Assembly (NCBI RefSeq): GCF_035917275.1
Contig: NZ_CP108508.1
Coordinates: 5,580,001 to 5,644,000, forward strand
Source: Streptomyces sp. NBC_01237
Lineage (GTDB): Bacteria > Actinomycetota > Actinomycetes > Streptomycetales > Streptomycetaceae
Direction: 5' to 3'
Length of the DNA stretch: 64,000 nucleotides
Positions within the stretch are counted from its first letter, which is position 1. Every line of letters begins with the position of its first letter. The position numbers and the translations under genes are program-made. Under the pieces are notes generated by a model. The model saw only the letters and a program-made list of their open reading frames with translations, ran no database searches and was not told the DNA's origin. This document shows positions 53,091 through 62,891 of this stretch, piece by piece.

Positions 53091-54650
53091 ATCAACGCGT
53101 CCAGCAGCCCCCCCGCCGTAGAACTGCACGGCATCACCAAGCGTTTCCCCGGCGTCGTCGCCAACCACAACATCGACATCACCATCGGCAAGGGCACGGT
53201 TCACGCGCTCGTCGGTGAGAACGGGGCGGGCAAGTCCACCCTGATGAAGATCCTCTACGGCATGCAGAAGCCGGACGAGGGCACCATCGCGATCGACGGC
53301 GACGAGGTCACGTTCGGCAACCCCGGCGAGGCGATCGCCCGCGGCATCGGCATGGTGCACCAGCACTTCATGCTCGCCGACAACTTCACCGTCCTGGAGA
53401 ACGTGGTTCTCGGCGGCGAGAAGCTGTACGGCATCGGCGCCGCAGCCCGTAAGAAGATCAAGGAGATCTCCGACGCCTACGGTCTGGGGGTCCGGCCCGA
53501 CGCGCTCGTCGAGGACCTCGGAGTCGCCGACCGCCAGCGCGTGGAGATCCTCAAGGTCCTCTACCGCGGCGCCCGCATCCTCATCCTGGACGAGCCGACC
53601 GCCGTGCTCGTGCCGCAGGAGGTCGACGCGCTCTTCGACAACCTCCGCGAGCTCAAGGCAGAGGGCCTGACCGTCATCTTCATCTCGCACAAGCTGGGCG
53701 AGGTCCTGTCGGTCGCCGACGACATCACGGTGATCCGCCGCGGTACGACGGTGGGCACCGCCGACCCGGCGAACACCACCACCAAGCAGCTCGCCGAACT
53801 GATGGTCGGCAGCGAGCTCCCCTCGCCCGAGACCCGTGAGTCCACGGTGACCGACGTCCCGATGCTCCGCGTCGAGGACCTCGCGCTCAGCGTGACCGAC
53901 CCCGACGGAGCCGTCCGCGACGTGCTCGCCGGTGTCGGCTTCACCATCCACAAGGGCGAGGTCCTCGGGATCGCCGGGGTCGAGGGCAACGGCCAGACCG
54001 AGCTGATCGAGACCCTGATGGGGATGCGGAACCCGGACGGCGGGGTGATCACCCTCGACACCGACGACATCTCGCACGTTCCCACGCGCAAGCGGCGGGA
54101 GAGCGGCATCGGATACATCCCCGAGGACCGCCACCGGCACGGCGTCCTGCTGGACGCGCCGCTGTGGGAGAACCGCATCCTCGGCCATGTCACCGAGAAG
54201 CCCAACAGCCGGGGCTGGCTGCTGGAGCCGAAGGCGGCCCGCGTCGACACCGAGCGCATCGTGCGCGAGTACGACGTGCGCACCCCCGGCATCGAGGTCA
54301 CCGCGGGATCGCTCTCCGGCGGCAACCAGCAGAAGCTGATCGTCGGCCGCGAGATGAGCCACGCCCCGAAGCTTCTGATCGCCGCGCACCCCACCCGGGG
54401 CGTGGACGTCGGTGCCCAGGCGCAGATCTGGGACCAGATCCGCGAGGCGCGCCGCGAGGGGCTGGCCGTCCTGCTCATCTCCGCGGACCTGGACGAGCTG
54501 ATCGGGCTCTCCGACACCCTGCGCGTCATGTACCGCGGCCGACTGGTCGCCGACGCCGACCCGGCCACCATCACCCCGGAGGAACTGGGCTCGGCCATGA
54601 CCGGCGCCGCCACCGGTCACCTCGAAAGCCCGGAGGACGAGGCCCGATGA
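53091..54650 (+). CDS. nucleoside ABC transporter ATPase (two ATP-binding domains), non-canonical start
   Basis: About 519 residues. Domain 1: KRFPGVVANHNIDIT, Walker A ALVGENGAGKSTLMKILYG, signature VEDLGVADRQRVEILKVLYR, Walker B ILILDEPTAVLVP. Domain 2: IAGVEGNGQTELIETLMGM, signature AGSLSGGNQQKLIVGREM, and a B-site LLIAAHPTRGVDVG in which the usual Glu is His. This is the RbsA/YufO type. No ATG, GTG or TTG lies near the domain start; aaggagag (53077-53084) is 6 bases before ATC 53091, the proposed start. An upstream start after 52854 would add a Pro/Arg-rich leader. Confidence 0.88.
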   Translation: MNASSSPPAVELHGITKRFPGVVANHNIDITIGKGTVHALVGENGAGKSTLMKILYGMQKPDEGTIAIDGDEVTFGNPGEAIARGIGMVHQHFMLADNFTVLENVVLGGEKLYGIGAAARKKIKEISDAYGLGVRPDALVEDLGVADRQRVEILKVLYRGARILILDEPTAVLVPQEVDALFDNLRELKAEGLTVIFISHKLGEVLSVADDITVIRRGTTVGTADPANTTTKQLAELMVGSELPSPETRESTVTDVPMLRVEDLALSVTDPDGAVRDVLAGVGFTIHKGEVLGIAGVEGNGQTELIETLMGMRNPDGGVITLDTDDISHVPTRKRRESGIGYIPEDRHRHGVLLDAPLWENRILGHVTEKPNSRGWLLEPKAARVDTERIVREYDVRTPGIEVTAGSLSGGNQQKLIVGREMSHAPKLLIAAHPTRGVDVGAQAQIWDQIREARREGLAVLLISADLDELIGLSDTLRVMYRGRLVADADPATITPEELGSAMTGAATGHLESPEDEAR

Positions 54651-55765
54651 AGAAGATCGACAAGGACCGGCTGATTCTGGGCTTCGCCGGCCCGGTCCTC
54701 GCCCTGGTCGTCGCCATCGCACTCACCACGGTGGTGCTGCTGGCCTCCGGCCGTAACCCCTTCGAGCCGTACCGGCTGATGTTCGAGTCGGCGTCGTACG
54801 TCGACGTACAGGTCCTGATCGTCAACCAGGCCGGTACGTACTACCTCGCCGCACTCGCCGTCGCCATCGGCTTCCGGATGAACCTCTTCAACATCGGGGT
54901 CGACGGTCAGTACCGCCTCGCCGCGATGATGGCCGCGCTCGTCGGGGCCAGCGTCAGCCTGCCGGGGCCGCTCCAGATCGCGCTGATCGTCATCGTCGCG
55001 ATGCTGGTCGGTGCCTTCTGGGCGGGCATCGCGGGCTTCCTGAAGACCACCCGCGGAGTCAGCGAGGTCGTCTCGACGATCATGCTCAACTCCATCGCCA
55101 CCGCGCTGGTCGCCTGGCTCATCCTGCCGAAGAACTTCGGTGAGCAGCCGCCGGGCTCCAACAACCTGACCACCGGCGACATCCCGGAGTCCGGCTGGTT
55201 CCCCGGCCTGTCCATGGGCGCCGAAGCCGGTGAGATCTACGGGTTCACCTTCGTCGCCGCGGGCTGCGGCCTCGTCTACTGGTTCGTGCTCAACCGCACC
55301 CGGTTCGGCTTCGACCTGCGGGCCACGGGCGCCAGCGAGAGCGCCGCCCAGGCATCCGGTGTGGACGCCAAGAAGATGATCCTCACCTCGATGCTGATCT
55401 CCGGGGCGGTCGCCGGTCTCGCCGGCATGCCGACCCTGCTCGGCGACACGCACACCTACAGCCTCGACTTCCCGACCGGCATCGGCTTCACCGGCATCAC
55501 CATCGCGCTGCTGGGCCGGAACAACCCGCTGGGCATCGCCTTCAGCGCCCTGCTGATCGCGTTCCTGGACAAGTCGTCGGCCTCTCTCGACCAGTTCGGG
55601 TACGAGAAGGAGATCGCCACGATCATGCAGGGCCTGATCGTGATCTCGGTCGTCGTCAGCTACGAACTGGTCCGCCGGTACGGCATCAAGCGCCAGCAGC
55701 AGAAGGTCGGCGAGGAACTCGCCGCCGGGAACGCCCTCACGACCGAGAAGGAGGCGGCACTGTGA
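54647..55765 (+). CDS. nucleoside ABC transporter permease 1
   Basis: 372 residues; ATGA overlap with the ATPase gene. About eight to nine transmembrane helices and the BPD_transp_2 signature (ALAVAIGFRMNLFNIGVDGQ, LKTTRGVSEVVSTIMLNSIA, GFTGITIALLGRNNPLGIAF). It forms the membrane channel with permease 2, like YufP/YufQ or NupPQ. Confidence 0.93.
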   Translation: MKKIDKDRLILGFAGPVLALVVAIALTTVVLLASGRNPFEPYRLMFESASYVDVQVLIVNQAGTYYLAALAVAIGFRMNLFNIGVDGQYRLAAMMAALVGASVSLPGPLQIALIVIVAMLVGAFWAGIAGFLKTTRGVSEVVSTIMLNSIATALVAWLILPKNFGEQPPGSNNLTTGDIPESGWFPGLSMGAEAGEIYGFTFVAAGCGLVYWFVLNRTRFGFDLRATGASESAAQASGVDAKKMILTSMLISGAVAGLAGMPTLLGDTHTYSLDFPTGIGFTGITIALLGRNNPLGIAFSALLIAFLDKSSASLDQFGYEKEIATIMQGLIVISVVVSYELVRRYGIKRQQQKVGEELAAGNALTTEKEAAL

Positions 55766-57027
55766 GCACCAGCAAGGTCTCCGCCGCAACCGCCGCCCCC
55801 AAGAAGGGCACCGGGCGCCGCAAGCTCTCCCTGCCCGTCGTCCTCCTGATCATCGCGGGTGCGCTCGCCCTGGTCTCCCTGGTCCGTCTGATCAGCGGCG
55901 CCGACGACGTGACCTCCGTGGGTCAGGTCGCGGGCGCGCTGGAACTGGCCGTTCCGATCGGCCTGGCCGGGCTCGGCGGCCTGTGGGCCGAACGCGCCGG
56001 CGTCGTCAACATCGGCCTCGAAGGCATGATGGTGCTGGGTACCTGGTTCGGTGCCTGGGCCGGATTCCAGTGGGGTCCCTGGGTCGGCGTGCTGTTCGGC
56101 ATCCTCGGCGGCGCGCTCGGCGGGCTGCTGCACGCGGTCATCACCGTCACCTTCGGCGTGAACCACATCGTCTCCGGTGTGGCCATCAACATCCTCGCCG
56201 TCGGTCTCACCCGCTACCTCTCCAACTTCGCCTTCGACGGCGTCGAGGGCGGTTCGTCCAAGCAGTCGCCGCGCATCGATCCGATCGACAAGATCACCAT
56301 TCCAGGGTTGTCCGACTGGATGCAGGATCTGCAACAACACCACTGGTTCCTGATCTCCGACATCGCGGGCATCATCGGCGGACTCGTCACCGGCCTGTCC
56401 CTGCTGACGGTCGTCGCCCTGCTGCTGATCCCCGCCACCTGGTGGATCCTGTGGCGCACGGCGTTCGGTCTGCGGCTGCGTTCCTGCGGTGAGAGCCCGG
56501 TGGCCGCCGAGACGCTCGGCGTCAACGTCTACAAGTACAAGTACATCGCCGTCACGGTCTCCGGCGGTCTGGCGGGACTCGGCGGGGCCTTCCTGGCGAT
56601 CGTCGCCACCGGCATCTACCAGGAGAACCAGACCGGCGGACGCGGTTACATCGGTCTCGCCGCCATGATCTTCGGCAACTGGATGCCGGGCGGCATGGCG
56701 CTGGGCGCGGGCCTCTTCGGCTTCACCGACAGCCTCAAGCTGCGTGGCGGCGCCGAGAACGTGCACGCGATGCTGCTGTTGCTGGCGATCCTGCTGGTGA
56801 TCGTGGTGTTCTGGCAGCTGTACCGCAAGAAGTACGTTGCCGCGGTGATCTCGGCGGCCATCTCCGCGCTGCTGTTCACCTGGTACGCGCTGACCGACCA
56901 GGTACCGAGCCAGTTCGTCGACGCCGCCCCGTACGTCACGACGCTGCTGGTCCTCTCGCTCTCCGCGCAACGGCTGCGCATGCCGAAGGCGGACGGCGTG
57001 ACCTATCGCAAGGGCGAAGGCAAGTGA
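55762..57027 (+). CDS. nucleoside ABC transporter permease 2
   Basis: 421 residues from GTG 55762, overlapping permease 1 by four bases. Signature segments are IGLAGLGGLWAERAGVVNIG, EGMMVLGTWFGAWAGFQWG, TFGVNHIVSGVAINILAVGL and GRGYIGLAAMIFGNWMPGGM. Two extra C-terminal helices (VAAVISAAISALLFTWYAL, YVTTLLVLSLSAQRL) lengthen it compared with typical homologues. It overlaps the cytidine deaminase gene by four bases. Confidence 0.93.
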   Translation: MSTSKVSAATAAPKKGTGRRKLSLPVVLLIIAGALALVSLVRLISGADDVTSVGQVAGALELAVPIGLAGLGGLWAERAGVVNIGLEGMMVLGTWFGAWAGFQWGPWVGVLFGILGGALGGLLHAVITVTFGVNHIVSGVAINILAVGLTRYLSNFAFDGVEGGSSKQSPRIDPIDKITIPGLSDWMQDLQQHHWFLISDIAGIIGGLVTGLSLLTVVALLLIPATWWILWRTAFGLRLRSCGESPVAAETLGVNVYKYKYIAVTVSGGLAGLGGAFLAIVATGIYQENQTGGRGYIGLAAMIFGNWMPGGMALGAGLFGFTDSLKLRGGAENVHAMLLLLAILLVIVVFWQLYRKKYVAAVISAAISALLFTWYALTDQVPSQFVDAAPYVTTLLVLSLSAQRLRMPKADGVTYRKGEGK

Positions 57028-57449
57028 CACCGCCGCCGGACGCCGCGGCGCCCGTCGAGGCGCCGCCGGTCGACTGGGCGGCCCTGCGCACCGCCGCACG
57101 GGAGGCCATGTCCCGTGCGTACGCGCCGTACTCGGGCTATCCGGTCGGCGTCGCGGCCCTGGTGGACGACGGCCGCACGATCGTCGGCTGCAACGTGGAG
57201 AACGCCTCGTACGGCCTCTCGCTGTGCGCCGAGTGCGGCCTGGTCTCCCGGCTGCACGCCACCGGCGGCGGCCGGCTGACCCACTTCACCTGCGTGGACG
57301 GGACCGGGGCGATCCTGGTCCCGTGCGGCAGGTGCAGGCAGCTGCTCTACGAGTTCGGGGGGCCGGAACTCGTCCTGGAGACCCCGGACGGCCTGCGTAC
57401 GCTCGACGAGATGCTGCCGCAGGCGTTCGGGCCGCAGAACCTCGGCTGA
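57024..57449 (+). CDS. cdd: cytidine deaminase
   Basis: 141 residues from GTG 57024 (GTGA overlap). It deaminates cytidine and deoxycytidine to uridine and deoxyuridine. The tetrameric-type zinc site is LSLCAECGLVSRL (CAE with catalytic Glu) and LVPCGRCRQLLYEF. NVENASYGLS binds the substrate. Placement directly after the transporter shows use of imported nucleosides. Confidence 0.95.
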   Translation: MTPPPDAAAPVEAPPVDWAALRTAAREAMSRAYAPYSGYPVGVAALVDDGRTIVGCNVENASYGLSLCAECGLVSRLHATGGGRLTHFTCVDGTGAILVPCGRCRQLLYEFGGPELVLETPDGLRTLDEMLPQAFGPQNLG

Positions 57450-57533
57450 CCCGCGCCGGGCACCCCCGCACCGGGTGCCCGGCCCCACCCCCACCCTCAT
57501 GTACGAGCAACACGGCCGGAAGGACTCCAGACC

Positions 57534-58811
57534 ATGGACGCCATCTCCGTCATCCGCACCAAGCGGGACCGAGGCGAGCTGACCCCCGAGCAGATCGACT
57601 GGGTCATCGACGCGTACACCCGCGGCGCGGTCGCCGACGAGCAGATGTCCGCGCTGGCCATGGCGATCCTGCTGAACGGCATGAACCGCACCGAGATCGC
57701 CCGCTGGACCGCCGCGATGATCGCCTCCGGCGAGCGGATGAGCTTCGCCGAACTCTCCCGCCCCACCACCGACAAGCACTCCACCGGTGGCGTCGGCGAC
57801 AAGATCACGCTGCCGCTCGCCCCGCTGGTCGCCGCCTGCGGCGCCGCCGTGCCGCAGCTCAGCGGCCGCGGTCTCGGCCACACCGGCGGCACCCTCGACA
57901 AGCTGGAGTCCATCCCCGGCTGGCGCGCCCACCTCTCGAACGAGGAGATGCGGCACGTCCTGGACACCACCGGCGCGGTCATCTGCGCCGCCGGTGACGG
58001 GCTCGCCCCCGCCGACAAGAAGCTGTACGCGCTGCGCGATGTCACCGGCACCGTCGAGGCCATCCCGCTGATCGCCAGCTCGATCATGTCCAAGAAGATC
58101 GCCGAGGGGACCGGCGCCCTCGTCCTGGACGTCAAGGTCGGCTCCGGCGCCTTCATGAAGACCATCGAGGACGCCCGCGAGCTGGCCTCCACCATGGTCG
58201 CGCTCGGCACCGACAGCGGCGTACGGACGGTCGCGCTGCTCACGGACATGGCCACCCCGCTCGGCCTCGCCGCGGGCAACGCCCTGGAGGTCCGGGAATC
58301 GGTGGAGGTGCTGGCCGGCGGCGGTCCGCAGGACGTCATCGACCTCACCCTGGCACTCGCCCGCGAGATGCTGGACGCGGCCGGGCTCAAGGACGCCGAC
58401 CCGGAGAAGGCCCTGGCCGACGGTTCCGCGATGGACGTGTGGCGCCGCATGATCTCCGCCCAGGGCGGCGACCCGGACGCCGCGCTCCCCGTCGCCCGCG
58501 AGCAGCACGTGGTCACCGCACGCTCCACCGGCGTACTGACCCGCCTGGACGCGTACGACATCGGCGTCGCCGCCTGGCGCCTGGGCGCGGGCCGGGCCCG
58601 CAAGGAGGACCCGGTGCAGGCGGGCGCGGGCGTGGAGCTGCACGCCAGGCCCGGCGACACCGTGACCGAGGGGCAGCCGCTGCTGACGCTGCACACGGAC
58701 ACCCCGGAGAAGTTCGACTACGCGCTGAAGGCCCTGCCCGACGCGTACGACATCGCCCCGGCCGGTACGGAGTTCGCCCCGCTGCCCGTGGTGCGCGAGC
58801 GCATCGCGTAA
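57534..58811 (+). CDS. deoA: thymidine (pyrimidine-nucleoside) phosphorylase
   Basis: 425 residues. It cleaves thymidine or deoxyuridine with phosphate to base and deoxyribose-1-phosphate. Signatures are EQIDWVIDAYTRGAVADEQM, TDKHSTGGVGDKITLPLAPL, GRGLGHTGGTLDKLESIPGW, KKIAEGTGALVLDVKVGSGA and a C-terminal RKEDPVQAGAGVELHARPGD. It ends the salvage operon, 84 bp after cdd, and is followed by a strong terminator. Confidence 0.95.
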   Translation: MDAISVIRTKRDRGELTPEQIDWVIDAYTRGAVADEQMSALAMAILLNGMNRTEIARWTAAMIASGERMSFAELSRPTTDKHSTGGVGDKITLPLAPLVAACGAAVPQLSGRGLGHTGGTLDKLESIPGWRAHLSNEEMRHVLDTTGAVICAAGDGLAPADKKLYALRDVTGTVEAIPLIASSIMSKKIAEGTGALVLDVKVGSGAFMKTIEDARELASTMVALGTDSGVRTVALLTDMATPLGLAAGNALEVRESVEVLAGGGPQDVIDLTLALAREMLDAAGLKDADPEKALADGSAMDVWRRMISAQGGDPDAALPVAREQHVVTARSTGVLTRLDAYDIGVAAWRLGAGRARKEDPVQAGAGVELHARPGDTVTEGQPLLTLHTDTPEKFDYALKALPDAYDIAPAGTEFAPLPVVRERIA

Positions 58812-58831
58812 CCGGGCGGGACAACACGCGC

Positions 58832-58870
58832 GGCCCGCCGCACGGATCTCGAAGATCCGTGCGGCGGGCC
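58832..58870. terminator. bidirectional terminator between deoA and the S8 protease
   Basis: A perfect 18-bp stem (ggcccgccgcacggatct and its complement) with a 3-base loop cga. It serves the convergent genes on both sides. Confidence 0.93.
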
Positions 58871-58923
58871 GCTGTCGTGCGGGGCGTCAGCCCCTGCGGG
58901 GCCTCAGCGCCTGCGGTCCGGGG

Positions 58924-61900
58924 TCACTTGCCCAGGTACGCGCTGTGGATCGTCACCGACGACTTGTTGCCCTTCTTGTCCGTGACGTTGGCCTTGAAGG
59001 AGATGGCCTTCCCCTTCGCCGGGTTCCTCACGGAGATCTTGCCCTTCTTGACGGTGACCTTCTTCCAGGTCTTGCCGTCGTTGTAACTCACGTACACCGT
59101 GAGCGACTTGAGGTTCTTGCCGGCGGCCGAGCCCTGCACCTTCACCGGCACCGATACGGCCTTGCCCGCCTTGGCCCGGCCGTCCGTGGTCAGCGCGGGG
59201 CTGAAGCGGACGGTGGACGCCGGGAGCTGGGCGCCCGGCGTCTTCTTGGAGCGGAACGACCAGCTCGCGTCGGTCCGGGTGGACAGCGCACCGATCTTCG
59301 CGCTGTGCCGCACCGAGGTGGTGAGCCGGTAGTCGGCGGCACCCGAGGGGACCTTGAAGAACTCGTCGCCCGTCAGCGGGTCATCGTTCTGGGCGATCTT
59401 CTTGCCGTTGCGGTAGAGGACCGTCTTCACCGAGGAGAGCTCCGGCGAACCGTAGTTGCCCTTGCCGTCGGCCAGGACCGGCAGGGCGGCGGTGATGTCG
59501 TTGCCGCTGCGGAAGATGCCCGACTCCGAGGACAGCAGGGGACCGAAGACCCCGGTGTTCACGGTCCTGGTGTAGCTCTTGCCGCCCTTGTACGCGGCCT
59601 CGTCGCCGACCATGTAGTACGCCTCGGTCAGCGGGAAGCCTTCCGGGGTGTGCCCGCCGACCTGCTGGAAGTCGAAGCTCCAACGGGCCTTGTCGAGGGT
59701 GGAGACGCGGACCGTGCGGGTACCGGGCAGCTTCTGCTCGACCGCTGTGCCGAAGAACTGCTCACTGTCGGGCAGCGAGGCCCACGCGTAGATCTGGCCG
59801 GTCTTCCTGGCGACCGCGCCGACACCCATGGACACCTTCAGCGTGGCGAACTGACCGGCCGTGAACTTTCGGCTGTAGCCCGTCGCGAGCTGCTTCACCT
59901 TTCCGCCGAGCGCGACGTTGTACTCGCTCGACGCGCCCTTGGTCCAGTTGCCCGTCCAGCTCTGGGAGAGCGAACCGTCGGTGATCTGCGGACCGACGTG
60001 GGCGGTGCCGAAGCCCTTCGTGTCGCCCAGGATCCAGCCGAAGCTCGCCTCGCTGTTCTTGGTCGAGACCGTGTACTCGGTCAACAGGCCCTGGGCCTTG
60101 GTGCCCTTCTCCGGCAGCGTGAAGGAGACCGGCTTCGCCGTGCGGGCGTCCAGCGTGACCGCGGTGGCACCGGTGACGTTCAGCTTCGGCTGAGCGAGCC
60201 AGTCGACGCCGGCCTCGGGGTTCTCGCTCGCGTAGATGTTGGCGTTCAGCGCGTACGTGCCCTTGGGCAGCCGCACCTTGGCCACTCCGTCGGTGACCAC
60301 GGGGGCGACCGAGGCCCCCAGACCGTCGAGCGCGTCCAGAGCGACCTCCGCGAAGGCGGGGGCCCCGCCGGTGCGGCCGATGGTCTTCAGCGTGACGTCG
60401 TACGCCTCGCCCTCACGCTCGACCGCGGCCGCGGTGCGGACGCTCTGCCCGCCACCGGTGCCCACGACATACGCGGAGTACGAGCCGTTCTCCGCGCCGC
60501 CGAGCCGGGTGTCGGCCGTCAGCTCCACGTCGGTGGTGCCGCCCGCGGGGACGGTGACCTTGTCGGCGCCGAGGACGAAGAAGCCGGCCGGGGCGGGCTT
60601 GCCCTTCGGTCCGGTGCCCGCCACCGTCAGATCGAGCGTGACATCGCTCGTACCGAGGTTGCGGTACGTCACCTTCTTCGTGGCCGGGGTGTCATCGGTG
60701 TGCGGCCACTCCTGCACACCGAAACTCACCGAGACCGGGTCGGCGACGATGCTCTGGCCGAGCGCCCTGTCGACGGCGATCCGCCCCGAGCCCTGCTGGA
60801 ACGCGTTGTACGCGCCCGGCTTCGTGGAGGCCGTCAGCGCGCCCTTCAGCTCGGTGTACGTCCACTGCGGGTGCTGCTGCTTGAGGAGCGCCGCGGCGCC
60901 CGCGACATGCGGGGTCGCCATCGACGTACCGGAGATGCTCAGGTAGCCGGGCGGGTTCTGGCCGACCTCCTGGTCGATCGCCGAACCGGGGGCGGCGGCC
61001 GCCGTGATGTCCACGCCGGGGGCGGTCACATCGGGCTTGATGGCACCGTCACCGATGCGCGGACCGCGGCTGGAGAAGTCCGCCAGCACGTTCTTGTCGT
61101 CGACGGCACCGACGGTCAGCGCGGCGTCCGCACTGCCCGGCGAGCCCACCGTGCCCGCCCCGTCGCCCTCGTTGCCCGCCGCGATGGCGAACAGGACGCC
61201 CTTCTCGGCCGACAGCTTGTTGACCGCCGCTTCGAGCGGGTCGATCTCGGGGGTGTCGCCGCCGCCGAGGCTCAGGTTGACGATGTCGGCGCCCTGGGCG
61301 ACCGCCCACTCCATGCCCGCCAGGATGCCGGAGTCGTCGCCGAAGCCGTCGTCGTCGAGCACCTTGCCTTCGAGCAGCTTGGCGTCCGGGGCCACGCCCT
61401 TGAACTTTCCGCCGGACCTGGCGCCCGTACCGGCCGCGATCGAGGACACATGCGTGCCGTGCCCGACCCGGTCCTTGGTGTCGGGCGAGGCGGTGAAGTT
61501 CTTCGACGCGAGGATCTGGTTCTTGAGGTCGGGGTGCGTGGGGTCCACACCCGTGTCCAGGACCGCGATCTTCACGCCCTTGCCGGTGTACCCGGCCTGC
61601 CAGGCGACCGGTGCGCCGATCTGGGCGACGCTCTTGTCCAGGCTCGCCCGGCGCACCCCGTCCAGCCAGACCCGGTCGACGCCCGCCGCCGTGGTGCGCT
61701 GGGGGCTGTGGGCCTGCTTGCTGGTGAGGGCCTGCCAGATGTCCTTGGCGTCCCCCTTCGGCGTGGTCACCGACTCCGCGTTCAGCGACTTCAGGCTCCG
61801 GCCGACCCGGGTGGCGCCCGCGTCACGCACTTCGGCCTTCGCGGCCGCCGCCTGTGCTCCCCGGTAGCCGACGATCAGCCGCAGGCCCTTCTGCTGGGCG

Positions 61901-62274
61901 CGGCGGTTCTCGGGGCGGTTCAGCTCCGTGATGTCGAAGAGCCGTCGGTCCAGCTTTCCGGAGGCGATCAGCCGGTGGGCGTCGGCGGGTATGACGAGCG
62001 TGTGCCCGTCGCGTATCCGCTTCTGGACCGGTATCCCGGCACGCCCCTTCGCGGGCTCGAAGCCCACGACCCGTCCCTTGGCGTCGACCGTGACCCGGTC
62101 GCCGGTGATGAGCGTCAGATGGTGCGTCGCCCTGGCCGCGGCGCCGGCCCGGGAGCCGGCGGGACCGGCCCTGTCCGGCTGTGCCGCGGCGGGCGTGGTC
62201 ATCCCCGCCGCGATGGCCACGGCTGCTGCCGCGGCGATCGTCGAAACACACGCGCTCTTCACGTGTCTGCGCAA
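58924..62274 (-). CDS. secreted subtilisin-like serine protease (S8)
   Basis: 1116 residues from TTG 62274, next to gggggag; GTG 62262 and ATG 62355 are alternatives. Signal peptide VSTIAAAAAVAIAAGM, then a propeptide of about 180 residues. Catalytic Asp in VKIAVLDTGVDPTHPDL (about 240), His in DRVGHGTHVSSIAAG (about 272), oxyanion Asn in FAIAAGNEGDG, and Ser in SISGTSMATPHVAGAAALL (about 455). About 600 further residues form beta-rich modules ending in KGNKSSVTIHSAYLGK. Such large streptomycete proteases degrade extracellular protein; substrates are unknown. Confidence 0.92.
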   Translation of the reverse strand: MRRHVKSACVSTIAAAAAVAIAAGMTTPAAAQPDRAGPAGSRAGAAARATHHLTLITGDRVTVDAKGRVVGFEPAKGRAGIPVQKRIRDGHTLVIPADAHRLIASGKLDRRLFDITELNRPENRRAQQKGLRLIVGYRGAQAAAAKAEVRDAGATRVGRSLKSLNAESVTTPKGDAKDIWQALTSKQAHSPQRTTAAGVDRVWLDGVRRASLDKSVAQIGAPVAWQAGYTGKGVKIAVLDTGVDPTHPDLKNQILASKNFTASPDTKDRVGHGTHVSSIAAGTGARSGGKFKGVAPDAKLLEGKVLDDDGFGDDSGILAGMEWAVAQGADIVNLSLGGGDTPEIDPLEAAVNKLSAEKGVLFAIAAGNEGDGAGTVGSPGSADAALTVGAVDDKNVLADFSSRGPRIGDGAIKPDVTAPGVDITAAAAPGSAIDQEVGQNPPGYLSISGTSMATPHVAGAAALLKQQHPQWTYTELKGALTASTKPGAYNAFQQGSGRIAVDRALGQSIVADPVSVSFGVQEWPHTDDTPATKKVTYRNLGTSDVTLDLTVAGTGPKGKPAPAGFFVLGADKVTVPAGGTTDVELTADTRLGGAENGSYSAYVVGTGGGQSVRTAAAVEREGEAYDVTLKTIGRTGGAPAFAEVALDALDGLGASVAPVVTDGVAKVRLPKGTYALNANIYASENPEAGVDWLAQPKLNVTGATAVTLDARTAKPVSFTLPEKGTKAQGLLTEYTVSTKNSEASFGWILGDTKGFGTAHVGPQITDGSLSQSWTGNWTKGASSEYNVALGGKVKQLATGYSRKFTAGQFATLKVSMGVGAVARKTGQIYAWASLPDSEQFFGTAVEQKLPGTRTVRVSTLDKARWSFDFQQVGGHTPEGFPLTEAYYMVGDEAAYKGGKSYTRTVNTGVFGPLLSSESGIFRSGNDITAALPVLADGKGNYGSPELSSVKTVLYRNGKKIAQNDDPLTGDEFFKVPSGAADYRLTTSVRHSAKIGALSTRTDASWSFRSKKTPGAQLPASTVRFSPALTTDGRAKAGKAVSVPVKVQGSAAGKNLKSLTVYVSYNDGKTWKKVTVKKGKISVRNPAKGKAISFKANVTDKKGNKSSVTIHSAYLGK

Positions 62275-62543
62275 CTCTCCCCCTGGAGAATGAGGCGGTT
62301 CCTGGGAACCGTTGGTCTGTGGGCACCGCTGTGCTGCCGATGCCCACAGGTTCATGGAACAAGAGGGGAAATCGTGCGCACGGGTTCACGAAAGTGGTGC
62401 ATGAGTGAGGAGTTGACGAAAAATGTGCGGGTGAGTGAGCGGAACTGCGGGCGGACGGGCGGAATCACGGGCGGGCAACGTCGATTTCTCGACAGCGGCA
62501 GATGAGTTTCGGCGGCTGTGCCGGTCTGCTTGGTGTGGATGCC

Positions 62544-62891
62544 ATGAACCCGATCGTTCTTGTCGTCGAGGGCCGCGTCACCCGGTCCGCCGTGCCGGGT
62601 CTCTGCGCGGAACTGGAGTCGCTGCTGCGGAGCCCGCAGGCCGCCGCCCTCGGCCCGGCCGAGGCGGTGGAGTGCGATGTGGGCGGGGTCGTCCAGCCGG
62701 ATCTGGCCCTGGTCGAGGCGGTGGCCCGGCTGGGGCTCGTGGCGCGCAGGGCGGGCGGCAGGCGGCTACGGCTGCGCCGGGTGCCGCCGGAGGTCCGGAC
62801 CCTGCTGCGTCTGGTGGGGCTGGCCGATGTGGTGGTCCTGGACGACCCGGAGCAACGGGTTCCAGGGCCGCACCGGCCGCCCGTGCCCTGA
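62544..62891 (+). CDS. STAS-domain protein
   Basis: 115 residues from ATG 62544 (ATG 62502 in frame is an alternative). It has the beta-alpha layout of STAS domains of anti-sigma-factor antagonists: NPIVLVVEGRVTRSAVPGLC, VECDVGGVVQPDLALVEAVA, RRAGGRRLRLRRVPPEVRTL and LVGLADVVVLDD. The phosphorylatable Ser region reads GGVVQPDLA without an obvious Ser, so it may not be a classical SpoIIAA switch. It converges with, and overlaps, the small open frame 62766-63203. Confidence 0.65.
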   Translation: MNPIVLVVEGRVTRSAVPGLCAELESLLRSPQAAALGPAEAVECDVGGVVQPDLALVEAVARLGLVARRAGGRRLRLRRVPPEVRTLLRLVGLADVVVLDDPEQRVPGPHRPPVP

